Assembly (NCBI GenBank): GCA_049840515.1 | Contig: JASGKW010000002.1 | Span: forward strand, 62,001 to 126,000 | DNA length: 64,000 nucleotides | DNA from: Muricomes sp049840515 | Lineage (GTDB): Bacteria > Bacillota > Clostridia > Lachnospirales > Lachnospiraceae | Reading direction: 5' to 3' | Shown here: positions 45,442 through 54,891 of the stretch, in pieces | Position numbering within the stretch: the first letter of the stretch is position 1 | Layout of the letters: every line of letters begins with the position of its first letter | Notes under the pieces: generated by a model | Seen by the model: only the letters and a program-made list of their open reading frames with translations | The model's database searches: none | Told to the model about the DNA's origin: nothing | Program-made: the position numbers and the translations under genes

Positions 45442-46806
45442 TTAGTTTTTAAAGCTATGGATTGGCGCTGGGATTCTGCCTTCCCGGCCGACGAACGCCT
45501 CACAGCTAAATTCGTTTACCGGCATAATGGGAGCATATCCGAGAAGTCCGCCAAATTCAGCCACATCTCCCACATCTTTTCCAATCACCGGAATCAGACG
45601 CACTGCTGTGGTCTTCTGGTTCACCATTCCAATCGCCATTTCATCCGCAATAATTCCTGAAATTGTGCTGGCCGTAGTTTTTCCCGGAATCGCTATCATA
45701 TCCAGGCCCACAGAACAAACACAAGTCATAGCCTCCAGTTTTTCCAGTGTGAGGGCCCCCAAATTTACTGCATCTATCATTCCCTGGTCCTCACTTACCG
45801 GAATAAACGCTCCGCTTAAACCTCCAACATAAGACGATGCCATTACACCGCCCTTCTTCACCTGGTCATTCAACATAGCCAAGGCAGCGGTAGTGCCCGG
45901 TGCGCCGACCCTTTCCAGTCCGATTTCTTCCAAAATTTCTGCCACACTATCTCCAACTGCCGGAGTCGGCGCCAGTGACAAATCAATAATCCCAAACGGA
46001 ATGCCCAGCCTCTTGGACGCTTCGCCCGCCACAAGCTGACCAACCCGGGTTACTTTAAAGGCGGTCTTCTTGATTGTCTCACAGAGTTCCTCAAAACCTT
46101 TTCCGCGCACTGCCTCCAAAGCTTTCTTCACAACTCCAGGTCCGCTGACCCCCACGTTAATCACCGCATCAGCCTCCGTCACACCGAGAAAAGCGCCTGC
46201 CATAAACGGGTTGTCATCCGGAGCATTACAGAAGATAACTAACTTTGCACAGCCGAGAGAATCCTTTTCCTTTGTGGCCTCGGCAGTTTCTTTGACAATT
46301 TCACCGCACAGGCGCACAGCATCCATATTGATGCCTGTTTTTGTAGAGCCTACATTTACAGAACTGCAAATTCTTTCTGTCCGGGACAATGCCTGAGGGA
46401 TGGAGCGGATTAAATGAATGTCGCTTTGAGTCATTCCCTTGGAAACCAGTGCAGAATAACCTCCAATAAAGTTGACCCCCACTTCCTTTGCCGCCTTATC
46501 CAGCGTTTCAGCAACCGTCACATAATCCTCAGGACTCTTGCATGCAGCTCCCCCTATCAGTGCGATTGGAGTAACTGAAATTCTTTTATTTACAATTGGA
46601 ATCCCAAATTCTTTCTCAATATCGTTTCCTGTGGAAACCAGCTTTGCCGCCACTGTTGTAATCTTTTCGTATATTTTGCGGTTCATCTCCTGCAAATCAG
46701 AATCAATACAGTCAAGCAGGCTGATACCCAGTGTAATTGTGCGGACGTCCAGATTCTCCTGTTCAATCATCTGATTCGTCTCTGATACTTCATACATATT
46801 AATCAT
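45442..46806 (-). CDS. PFL family protein (UPF0210)
   Basis: 454 residues: MGISLLDCID-like TLGISLLDCIDSD, NKRISVTPIALIGG, CNAPDDNPFMAGAFLGV and LPVI-type GTTASTISGIIADEMAIGMVNQKTTAVRLIP mark UPF0210, which is structurally related to pyruvate formate lyase but has no glycyl-radical or catalytic Cys pair. It is almost always next to the ACT-domain protein UPF0237, as here (46837). Exact role unknown. Confidence 0.9.
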   Translation of the reverse strand: MINMYEVSETNQMIEQENLDVRTITLGISLLDCIDSDLQEMNRKIYEKITTVAAKLVSTGNDIEKEFGIPIVNKRISVTPIALIGGAACKSPEDYVTVAETLDKAAKEVGVNFIGGYSALVSKGMTQSDIHLIRSIPQALSRTERICSSVNVGSTKTGINMDAVRLCGEIVKETAEATKEKDSLGCAKLVIFCNAPDDNPFMAGAFLGVTEADAVINVGVSGPGVVKKALEAVRGKGFEELCETIKKTAFKVTRVGQLVAGEASKRLGIPFGIIDLSLAPTPAVGDSVAEILEEIGLERVGAPGTTAALAMLNDQVKKGGVMASSYVGGLSGAFIPVSEDQGMIDAVNLGALTLEKLEAMTCVCSVGLDMIAIPGKTTASTISGIIADEMAIGMVNQKTTAVRLIPVIGKDVGDVAEFGGLLGYAPIMPVNEFSCEAFVGREGRIPAPIHSFKN

Positions 46807-46836
46807 CGCGCTTACCCTCTTTTCATTTCCTGCTTT

Positions 46837-47109
46837 TTATAATCTGTGCATCTTCTCAAAAATATCTTCTCTCTGGCAACGGATATTCACGCCAATTTCC
46901 TGACCCAGTTTTTCCATCTCGTCGCAGATTACCGTAAAGTCTTTGGACAAATCTGTCACATCTACAATCATCATCATGTTAAAGTATCCCTGTACGATTG
47001 TCTGGGAAATATCCAGGATATTAATTTTATTGTCCGCCAGATATGTACACACTCTGGCAATAATTCCTACTGTATCTTTTCCAAGCACAGTCACGATACA
47101 CTTTTTCAT
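46837..47109 (-). CDS. ACT domain protein (UPF0237)
   Basis: 90 residues, a single ACT domain: CIVTVLGKDTVGIIARVCTYLADNKINILDISQTI matches the ligand-binding N-terminal half. It belongs to UPF0237 and probably senses an amino acid. It lies 30 bases before the UPF0210 gene in the same direction, its usual partner. Confidence 0.92.
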   Translation of the reverse strand: MKKCIVTVLGKDTVGIIARVCTYLADNKINILDISQTIVQGYFNMMMIVDVTDLSKDFTVICDEMEKLGQEIGVNIRCQREDIFEKMHRL

Positions 47110-47122
47110 TTTCTATTCCTCC

Positions 47123-47920
47123 CTAAACTGTAATAATCTGTGAAATCATATCTCTTCTGGCAACGGATATATTCAAATCCTCGCCCCGGTAATCATTACT
47201 GCCCAGGGTTACCTCTAGTTTCACTGTCTCATAAGCAAGCTCTGCATAATTATTTTCATGGCTTAAATGCCCGAGCAGTATATATTTCAAATTGTCGTGC
47301 AGTATATTGCATAAAAGTCTTCCCGTGGACTCATTGGACAAATGTCCCTTATCCCCGAGCACACGCCGTTTCAGATAATAAGGATAAGCTCCCACCTCCA
47401 GCATGTGAACGTCATGGTTGGCTTCCAAAAGCACTGCATCCAGGCTCTGAAGCTTCGACACTGTATATTCATTGTAAATGCCCAAATCCGTGGCAACTGC
47501 GACAGACTTGCCGCCAGTGCTCATTCTGTAACCGGACGGTTCATTTGCATCGTGAGAAATAGAAAAGGGATCTACCATAATATCCCCAATTGTAAAACTC
47601 TCATCTATATGTATGGGATTCAAAAGCCCCTCCGGCAGTTTACCCAGTGAGGAATAACTCTTAATCCCCGCGATTGTTCCAGGTGTGGCATAGATAGGAA
47701 CCTCATATTTCCTGCTAAAAACGCCAAGTCCCTGTATATGGTCTGAATGCTCGTGGGTAATCAAAATCCCATCCAGCTCTTCTCCCTTTATGTCTAATTC
47801 TTTTAACCCGGCATCAATCTTCTTCTTGCTGATTCCTGTGTCTACAAGCAGGTGAGTGTTGTCACATCCTACGTAAATACAGTTGCCGCTGCTGCCGCTT
47901 GCAATACTGCATAACCTCAT
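47123..47920 (-). CDS. MBL-fold metallohydrolase, WalJ/YycJ-like
   Basis: 265 residues. SIASGSSGNCIYV at the start is typical of the YycJ/WalJ group; metal motif ITHEHSDHIQGL, then ISHDANEPSGY and LGHLSHENNYAELA. Members are predicted 5'-3' exonucleases linked to DNA mismatch repair. Its ATG overlaps the coaE stop by 4 bases (ATGA), a sign of coupled translation. Confidence 0.9.
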   Translation of the reverse strand: MRLCSIASGSSGNCIYVGCDNTHLLVDTGISKKKIDAGLKELDIKGEELDGILITHEHSDHIQGLGVFSRKYEVPIYATPGTIAGIKSYSSLGKLPEGLLNPIHIDESFTIGDIMVDPFSISHDANEPSGYRMSTGGKSVAVATDLGIYNEYTVSKLQSLDAVLLEANHDVHMLEVGAYPYYLKRRVLGDKGHLSNESTGRLLCNILHDNLKYILLGHLSHENNYAELAYETVKLEVTLGSNDYRGEDLNISVARRDMISQIITV

Positions 47921-48499
47921 ATTAGTTCTCCTATTTGTTTCTTTGTCATCTCAAATTCCCCGCTGTTGTCAATCACCGCACTGCACACTTGACGAAATAC
48001 AGATTCCGGGGACTGAGACTGTATCATCCGGCTGATGGTCTCATCAGAATATCCCCTGGACTTCTTCAGCCGCTCTCTTCTCACACTTTCTTCTGTATAA
48101 ATATACCACAGTTCCTCACAAATGTCTTCATATCCGGCTTCCGGCAGAAGGGCCGCTTCAATAATATACAGCGGCACTCCCTTCTCTTTCTTCTCTACGA
48201 TATCTTGTTTTACCCATTGTTTCACCGCCGGATGAACAATATCATTTAACAGCTTTCTTTTTTTCTCATCCTGAAAAATAACTGCTGCCAGTTTTCTTCT
48301 GTCCAGCTTCTCCATCTTCTCCAACAATCTCAGAACCAAACTGCTCTACAATCTGATTATAACAGTTCGTTCCTCTTCTTTGAAGATTTCTCGCCACCTC
48401 ATCCAACTGACAGACAACTGCATTATATTTTTCTGCCATATAGCGCAGGACTTCACTTTTCCCGGAGCCCACACCACCAGTGATTCCCAATACCTTCAT
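47917..48499 (-). CDS. coaE: Dephospho-CoA kinase (frameshifted)
   Basis: Last step of coenzyme A synthesis. ITGGVGSGKSEVLRYM is the P-loop; QLDEVARNLQ and the C-terminal region LKKSRGYSDETISRMIQSQ are family motifs. The frame breaks at TT 48308-48309 (one base too many): GEDGELDRRKLAAVIF becomes GEDGEAGQKKTGSS and ends. Joined length 193, normal. It lies 12 bases after polA, a common clostridial order. Confidence 0.93.
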
Positions 48500-48511
48500 C
48501 GGTCTTCCTCT

Positions 48512-51126
48512 TTATTTCGCCTCATACCAGCTGTCACCTGTATGCATATCTATAATCAAAGGCACATCCAGGTCCGCAGCCTGTTCCATCTGTCTTTTCA
48601 GTATTTCTTTTACCTCTTCTATCTCATCCTTATAGGCTTCAATAAGAAGTTCGTCATGAACCTGCAGAATCAGTTTGGATTTCAGCCCTTTTTCTTTCAG
48701 TTCTCTGTTTACGCCAATCATGGCAATCTTCATAATATCTGCCGCAGAGCCCTGAATTGGGGCATTCATAGCCACACGTTCCCCAAAGTTGCGCTGCATA
48801 AAGTTACTGGATTTTAATTCCGGCACAGGTCTTCTTCTGCCAAACAGGGTCACAACATAGCCATCTTCCTTTGCATGTGCCACCGTATCATCCAGAAAAC
48901 GTTTGATTCCGGGATAGGTTTCAAAGTAGTTCTCAATATACTGCTTTGCCTCTTTCTGTGTGATGCTCAAATCCTGACTCAATCCAAAGGAGCTGATTCC
49001 ATATACAATCCCAAAGTTTACAGCCTTTGCATTGCGGCGCTGTAATTCAGTCACCTCATCAAACGGTGTGTGGAATACCTGGGATGCAGTCATCCGGTGA
49101 ATATCTCTCGCCTCTTTATATGCCTGAATCAGTTTCTCATCCCCGGAACAGTGAGCCAGTATTCTCAGCTCTATCTGCGAGTAGTCCGCATCAATGAAGA
49201 CACAGCCTTCTTTCGGCACAAAAACCTTTCTGATTAATCTGCCAAGCTCCATCCTCACTGGAATATTCTGCAGATTAGGCTCTGTACTGCTGATTCGTCC
49301 CGTAGCTGTAATGGTCTGGTTAAACTTTCCATGGATTCTTCCATCCGAACCGATATAAGCCGACAAACCGTCCGCATAAGTGGATTTCAGCTTTGAAAGC
49401 TGACGGTACTCCAAAATCTTTTCCACAACTGGATACTCCGGCGCCAGTTTATCCAGCACATCCGCTGCTGTGGAATAGCCTGTCTTCGTCTTCTTTCCAT
49501 TTGGAAGACCCATATGCTCAAAAAGAACAACCGCAAGCTGCTTGGGAGAATTGATGTTAAAAGATTCCCCTGCCATTTCAAAAATCTCTTTTTCCAGCTC
49601 CACAATCTTGCTGCCAAGCTGCTCCCCATAAAAGCGAAGTGCCTCTCCCTCTACCTGAATACCTGCCTGTTCCATATCAAACAAGGTAAACACCAGAGGC
49701 ATCTCAATATCCTGAAACAAATGATACATTCCCTCGGCCTGCATCTTTTCCTGCAAAGGCTTTGCACAGGCAAATGCAGTGTACGCCTCATAACAGGCTT
49801 TTGTCATAATATCTGTTTCGCCGTTTATCAAAATTCCCAGCTGTTCCCTGGCCACATCTTCATAATCATAATTACTTTTCAGCGGATTCAGAAGATAGGC
49901 TGCCACTGTTGCATCAAAGCAGTTTTCCTGTTTTGTAATCTTAATATCGGCTAAATATTTTTTCAAATCAAACATAGAAAATATGGTTACCCTGGCTGCA
50001 ACTTGCGAAAGTTTTTCAAACAGATATTCCATATCCATATCTGCCCCGCACACTACGGAGTATATCTTATCCTCCCCGTATGCAATACTTACCCTGCCAT
50101 ACCCGGATGGGTGTGCAAATAGGGGAAGTACATTTCCCACATCCTCAGTAATAGAAACACCTGCGCACTCCGCCTGAGATGCTTCCTCAAAGACCTTGTC
50201 CGCCGCCTTTTTATCTGTAATTTCTTTAAAACAGGATTCGATGCTGTCCACAGAAGATTTTACATCGAACCTGCTCAGCAGGTTTTTAAACTCAAGCTTC
50301 TGAAAATACACATGGGCTTCTTTTGTATAGGGATTTTCATATTTGGCCTCATTCAAATCAAAGGAAATATCCGCATGGAGGTCAATGGTAGCCAGAGTCT
50401 TGCTCATACATGCCTGCTCCCAGAATTCCTGGAGATTCTTGCTTGCCCGCGGAGGCTTAATCTCACCTGCATGCTCATGGGCATTTTCAATAGAACCATA
50501 TTCTGAAATAATCTTTGTAGCTGTCTTCTCGCCTACCCCCGGAACCCCCGGGATATTATCAGAGGCATCACCCATCAACGCTTTCACATCAATAAATTCT
50601 TTCGGTGTAACCCCATATTTTTCTTTTACATCTGCGGCAAAGTAATCCTCCACCTCTGTTCTCCCCTGTTTTGTCTTGGGTATGCGGATTTTCACACGCT
50701 CTGTGGCAAGCTGCAAAGTATCTCTGTCCCCGGAAATAACAGCCACATCCAGCCCTTCTTCCTCACAGATGCGGGAAATTGTTCCCAGAAGGTCATCCGC
50801 CTCTAGGCCAGCCTGTTCAATAATCTCAATATTCATAGCCTTGAGGACTTCCTTCATCACCGGAACCTGCTGCCGCAGGCCTCCGCCATGGGCTTTCTCG
50901 TGCCTTTGTAATCCTCATACATCTCATGCCTGAATGTAGGGGCATGGACATCAAAAGCTACCGTCAGATATTCCGGCTTCTCCTCGTCCAAAACCTTAAA
51001 CATAATATTCAAAAACCCATAAATAGCGTTCGTATGAAGTCCTTCTGAATTAGTCAAATCGGGTACTCCATAGAACGCCCTGTTTAAAATACTGTGGCCA
51101 TCTATTAATACTATTTTTTTATTCAT
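48512..51126 (-). CDS. polA: DNA polymerase I (frameshifted near the 5' end)
   Basis: 871 residues when joined. N-terminal 5'-3' exonuclease domain (LIDGHSILNRAFYG, GDASDNIPGVPGVGEKTA); the 3'-5' exonuclease region is present but lacks the catalytic acid motif (ECAGVSITEDVG where DxE is expected); polymerase motifs A (DADYSQIELRILAH), B (RRNAKAVNFGIVYG) and C (QVHDELLIEA) are intact. One base is missing near 50879-50884: YKGTRKPMAE leads to an early stop, while the following LRQQVPVMKEVLKAMNIEI is in the other frame. It repairs and replaces RNA primers. Confidence 0.95.
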
Positions 51127-51361
51127 TCTTCATTCTCCACATCCCTGTCACTGTGTTGTGTAAAATCTGGTTTTTCTTAGTCTTACCGATTATTACTCAG
51201 TTATATTAAAGTATACACTAAAATCTTTCTTTTTAAAAGATTATTTTTATGTTATGATGTAACATAGTACAGTCATGAAGGACAAGACAAAGCTGAATTA
51301 AACCGCAGCATGACCAGCCAGAACCAGAAGTTACTGATTATGAGATGAAAAGGAGAATACT

Positions 51362-51988
51362 ATGGACGGAATTATTTTTGACGTAGACGGAACTTTATGG
51401 GATTCCACAGAAACTGTTGTTGAAGCCTGGAATCAGGCAATTATAGAAAATGCAGATTTGGATGTAACAGTAGATACTTCTATCTTAAAAAGTTTGTTTG
51501 GAAAGACAATGGAAGAAATATATGAAGCGGTTTTCCCATCACTGCCAAAAGAAGAACAAAGCAGACTGGGAAATCTCTGTTTTGAGTACGAAAACCGCCT
51601 GCTTGAGACAAAACCAGGTACTCTGTATGCCGATGTTCCGGAAGTATTCCGCACACTTTCTAAAAAGATTCCTCTTTTTATCGTCAGCAATTGTCAGCGC
51701 GGATATATCGAAGTTTTTCTAAAAACCACCGGACTTGAAGACACAGTAACGGCCCATCTTTGTTACGGAGATACTTATACCTCCAAGGGACAGACTATTC
51801 TGCGGCTGATGAGAGAAAATGAACTGAAAGACGTGGTTTACGTGGGGGACACCCAAGGAGATTATCTGGCCTGCCAGGAAGCCCAGATTCCATTTATCTT
51901 CGTTGAGTACGGCTTTGGTGATGTGCCGGAGGCAACAGACAGAATCGAAAAATTAGCTGATTTACTGAAACGAGATTTTACAGCTTAA
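51362..51988 (+). CDS. HAD-superfamily hydrolase (phosphoglycolate phosphatase-like)
   Basis: 208 residues. Motif I FDVDGTLWDS carries the nucleophile Asp; motif II IVSNC; Lys in YTSKGQ; motif IV YVGDTQGDY. The helical cap between residues 15 and 80 makes it a subclass I member like Gph/PgmB. Substrate not known. AAAAGGAG lies 6 bases before the ATG. It is monocistronic and divergent from polA; the gap 51127-51361 is AT-rich and contains a possible TTATGTTATGATGTAAC promoter. Confidence 0.87.
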   Translation: MDGIIFDVDGTLWDSTETVVEAWNQAIIENADLDVTVDTSILKSLFGKTMEEIYEAVFPSLPKEEQSRLGNLCFEYENRLLETKPGTLYADVPEVFRTLSKKIPLFIVSNCQRGYIEVFLKTTGLEDTVTAHLCYGDTYTSKGQTILRLMRENELKDVVYVGDTQGDYLACQEAQIPFIFVEYGFGDVPEATDRIEKLADLLKRDFTA

Positions 51989-51996
51989 TAACTGAC

Positions 51997-52042
51997 AAAA
52001 AAAGAGCCGATAACCACATTTCCAGCTGTGTATTATCGGCTC
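51997..52042. terminator. Bidirectional terminator between the HAD gene and the DUF4825 operon
   Basis: GAGCCGATAA and TTATCGGCTC form the stem; on the minus strand it is followed by TTTTTTT (51997-52003). Confidence 0.8.
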
Positions 52043-52049
52043 ACAGAAT

Positions 52050-52598
52050 TTACTCAAAAAATTGATTCACAAATTCAACAGCACTCAATTTACTTTGCAC
52101 TTGTTTATTCCAGATTTTTTTGTCAAGCAGTCCAGATAAGGGACTGCCTAAAATATTTTCGATTTGCTGTCTGTCAAAAGAATAACTGTTATCCGAAAAG
52201 TTGTAGGTTATTTGTGACAGATTATCAACAGCAGCCATAGCTGCAACGGAATTATAGATTAAATCCTGCTTTACTTTCTCTTCCCCGACAATCCCAATAC
52301 TGTCCGAATAGTTTACACTCAAAGAACAATCATCTGAATTAATTTCAAATTTCATTGGGAGATTATTTAGCGGTAAAGTGCCAAACAAGTTGATAATATT
52401 ACTTGAATTCCCGATATATGGGCTTTTGTAATTCTCAACCTCAGAAATATCATTGGTCAACGCGTCCGTCTGATTTCGTGCATATTCCACTTGTTTTGCC
52501 CGTTCAGTAGGAAGAATCCAAAATTGAATTGCACTGAACAGAATTACAGCAATCAATAAAAGCCCAATTATAATTTTGTTCTTCTTATTCATTTTCAT
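52050..52598 (-). CDS. DUF4825 domain protein with N-terminal membrane anchor
   Basis: 182 residues. Residues 9-31 are a hydrophobic anchor (IIIGLLLIAVILFSAIQFWIL), then an outside domain with NYKSPYIGNSSNIINLFGTLPL, the DUF4825 signature. Role unknown; DUF4825 proteins often accompany PadR-controlled membrane modules and sensor genes. It overlaps the preceding gene's stop and is the third gene of PadR - membrane protein - DUF4825. Confidence 0.78.
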   Translation of the reverse strand: MKMNKKNKIIIGLLLIAVILFSAIQFWILPTERAKQVEYARNQTDALTNDISEVENYKSPYIGNSSNIINLFGTLPLNNLPMKFEINSDDCSLSVNYSDSIGIVGEEKVKQDLIYNSVAAMAAVDNLSQITYNFSDNSYSFDRQQIENILGSPLSGLLDKKIWNKQVQSKLSAVEFVNQFFE

Positions 52599-53253
52599 AC
52601 CCCTTTCTGTTTTTTATCAATAACTTTGTAAAGTTACTGAATGTTACAGGAACAATAGCGGTAAGCAGCGGCAAATAAAATCGTATTGCAATATTTGCCA
52701 TTTGATAAGGCCCGCTAATATCAAGTGGTCTGTGAAACCAAATATTACTCCCAAATGTCAATGCCGCCACCATTCCAATACATACAACAAAAAATAGTCC
52801 CCAGACCACCCAGACAATTTTTTTGCGCCGTTCATTTGCCGGGATTGAAATAAATGCAACAGCATCAGATTGCTGTCTACTCCTGAAAAAATAAACAATA
52901 CCCGAAATAACAGTAAGCAAAAGCCCCATGTAGCTGAATATTGCATAGCGGATAAAAAAGAGTAAGGGAAAGGAAAGTATCCAAAATATAGTGCAGTTGA
53001 GCAGCACAGCCTGAGAACATTCTGTATGGTATTTTCCGACATAAGTCAGTTGATTTCCGTCTATCAAACTATCAATGGAGGATAAGCTTTCTTTCGCTTT
53101 CCGGGCTGCAACACTTTCCTCAAAACCTTGTGCTATCAGGTCGTCCTGTTTCGCAGTCATATTGCTCAGTATTTCTTCTTTTAAGTCTTCTATTTCAGGC
53201 GTCAAACGTTGATGATGAAATAAATCATCAACATATTTTTTCAATTCTGTCAT
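52585..53253 (-). CDS. Membrane protein with N-terminal permease-prefix/HAAS-like domain
   Basis: 222 residues. The first 60 (TELKKYVDDLFHHQRLTPEIEDLKEEILSNM ... EESVAARKAKESL) form a helical prefix like the HAAS/permease-prefix domain that commonly follows PadR genes. Four membrane segments follow. The start overlaps the PadR stop by 4 bases. The gene is expected to be regulated by that PadR protein; its transport or signalling function is unknown. Confidence 0.72.
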   Translation of the reverse strand: MTELKKYVDDLFHHQRLTPEIEDLKEEILSNMTAKQDDLIAQGFEESVAARKAKESLSSIDSLIDGNQLTYVGKYHTECSQAVLLNCTIFWILSFPLLFFIRYAIFSYMGLLLTVISGIVYFFRSRQQSDAVAFISIPANERRKKIVWVVWGLFFVVCIGMVAALTFGSNIWFHRPLDISGPYQMANIAIRFYLPLLTAIVPVTFSNFTKLLIKNRKGYENE

Positions 53254-53597
53254 TCGCGGTTACCTCCTTGAAGCAGTTTTGTAATAATCTTCTGTGCATG
53301 AATCCATTCCACAAGGGCTTTTTCATAAGCTGCTTTACCACTTTCCGTAATGTGATAATATTTACGGCGGCCGCCCTGAGACTCATCTCCCCAATAACTG
53401 TTTATATTCCCCTGCTTTTCAAGACGTTTCAGACTTGTATATAATGACGGCTCTTTTAACTCATATTCATTATCGCTATTTACAAAAACAGCTTTCATAA
53501 TTTCATATCCATAATTATCCCCTTCTATCAAAATTTTGAGAATAATGGTATCTATATGGCCACGAATCAAATCACTGTTTATATTCTGTTCCGGCAT
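53250..53597 (-). CDS. PadR-family transcriptional regulator
   Basis: 115 residues, winged helix. LKILIEGDNYGYEIMKAV and LKEPSLYTSLKRLEKQGNINSYWGDESQGGRRKYYHITESGK are the PadR hallmarks. It heads a minus-strand operon with a four-segment membrane protein and a DUF4825 protein. PadR proteins generally repress their own operons. A second PadR module begins at 63474. Confidence 0.93.
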   Translation of the reverse strand: MPEQNINSDLIRGHIDTIILKILIEGDNYGYEIMKAVFVNSDNEYELKEPSLYTSLKRLEKQGNINSYWGDESQGGRRKYYHITESGKAAYEKALVEWIHAQKIITKLLQGGNRE

Positions 53598-53719
53598 TTA
53601 CTTCACCTCCATATTTAGAATATCAAATATTACTATGTGTGTCAATGTACTTTGTCACAAATAAACAAATATGCATTTCATTATCACCAAATAAAGACCA
53701 TGTAAAATCAGACCTAAAG

Positions 53720-53785
53720 GACAGAAAAAGGCAGCATAGCCCTTATATCGGGACTGTGCCGCCTAATGAAAAATCACATTTTAAA
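53720..53785 (-). repeat. Terminator-containing direct repeat, copy 1
   Basis: This segment is about 75 percent identical to 54794-54858. Both contain a hairpin (53730-53763 here, GGCAGC..CTGTGCCGCC) followed on the minus strand by a T run. Copy 1 follows the DUF4180 gene, copy 2 follows trpA. Confidence 0.7.
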
Positions 53786-53812
53786 CTTTGTCTTGCCTTA
53801 TCATCTTGAAAC

Positions 53813-54175
53813 CTAAACGGTTTCTAATTTTTCTATCGCTTCAAGTTCTGTATTAACAAAGAAAAAATTCTTCCCCCTATTGCTCTCATAAATAAAATCT
53901 CGAAGGGGTTTACTATTGTATTTAGAATAGTCACCCCAAATAGCGAGTTTAAAACCATAATTAGTGTATTTTTGAAGGACTTCCCCTGCAAGACCTGTTG
54001 ATAATACAAAAAAGTCATTGACAAGGCATGTTTTGGGAAGCACAATATTGTAAAGCTGTGTTTCGATGCCAACCGTCATGGCAAAGTCAAGTGCTGACTG
54101 TGTGTCGGTAATTAGAAGGTCATTGCTGCTGATTACTGCAATATTCTTATCATTTCCTCTAACAGCTATATTCAT
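53813..54175 (-). CDS. DUF4180 domain protein
   Basis: 120 residues, matching DUF4180: VLPKTCLVNDFFVLSTGLAGEVLQKYTNYGFKLAIWGDYSKYNSKPLRDFIYESNRG. Function of the family unknown. It follows an excisionase-like HTH gene in the same direction by 72 bases; this pairing recurs in Firmicutes, as far as I recall. The pair lies between two related terminators. Confidence 0.85.
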   Translation of the reverse strand: MNIAVRGNDKNIAVISSNDLLITDTQSALDFAMTVGIETQLYNIVLPKTCLVNDFFVLSTGLAGEVLQKYTNYGFKLAIWGDYSKYNSKPLRDFIYESNRGKNFFFVNTELEAIEKLETV

Positions 54176-54247
54176 AAAATTTCTCCTCTCTTCTGCAAAT
54201 TATTGAATAGGCAAAATTTGAATACCTTTTTCATAATTTTCTCCAAT

Positions 54248-54691
54248 TTAAATTTTGTCTGATTCCTCTGTCGCAACTGAGATGATTTCCATTATTTCTT
54301 TCATAAAATAAATATTTCCCCATAAGGATATACGGATTTTATTTTCATGCTCTAAATGCTGCACATGCATTGTAGATCTGCCGTATTCCTGCGGTTTACA
54401 ATTCAATGCTGCCGTAAGCATATTGACAATACGGCTGCTCTCATCAAAATCATCAATTTGAATATCAATTACAGAAGATACGATAGTTTTATCCCGAGTG
54501 CATGTAGTAACATCACAATTACGGTTATCTGTGCGTTCTGCAAAGACACTTAAGTCATGCCCTGTTATACGCCAACTCTTTCCTATTTTGTTTGCACGCA
54601 GCTTTCCCTCCCGTATATAACGTTGTATAGTCTTTGGGTGGATATTGAGCAGCTTGGACACTTGCTCCACTGTATAGTACTTTTCGTCCAT
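54248..54691 (-). CDS. Excisionase-like HTH DNA-binding protein
   Basis: 147 residues. The N-terminal 55 (YYTVEQVSKLLNIHPKTIQRYIREGKLRANKIGKSWRI) are a MerR/excisionase-type HTH. The C-terminal half (about 80-147) is beta-rich, with no recognised domain; it may sense a ligand. Paired with the DUF4180 gene downstream. The promoter region carries an inverted repeat that may be its own operator. Confidence 0.8.
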   Translation of the reverse strand: MDEKYYTVEQVSKLLNIHPKTIQRYIREGKLRANKIGKSWRITGHDLSVFAERTDNRNCDVTTCTRDKTIVSSVIDIQIDDFDESSRIVNMLTAALNCKPQEYGRSTMHVQHLEHENKIRISLWGNIYFMKEIMEIISVATEESDKI

Positions 54692-54700
54692 CTTATCACT

Positions 54701-54752
54701 CCTTATTATTCCTAATATAAGTAATATTAAGTTATAATAAGGAATTTGTCAA
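54701..54752 (-). promoter_or_regulatory. Promoter and operator-like repeat of the HTH-DUF4180 pair
   Basis: Minus strand TTGACA (54747-54752), 17-base spacer, TAATAT (54724-54729). CCTTATTA (54701-54708) and TAATAAGG (54735-54742) form an inverted repeat across the promoter; one arm lies in the spacer. Confidence 0.6.
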
Positions 54753-54793
54753 TAAAAATATAAGTATGATAAATTACATGAATCAAACCAATA

Positions 54794-54858
54794 GACAGGA
54801 AAAGACGGTACAGCCCTTACATTTGAGCTGTGCCGTCTAATCTAAAATCATTTTCTTA
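54794..54858 (-). repeat. Terminator-containing direct repeat, copy 2 (trp terminator)
   Basis: On the minus strand AGACGGCACAGC and GCTGTACCGTCT form a stem followed by TTTTCC; it lies just after trpA and should end the trp operon. See copy 1 at 53720. Confidence 0.75.
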
Positions 54859-54891
54859 TAACCATGTATCCTTATATTTCAGGGCTTTTCT

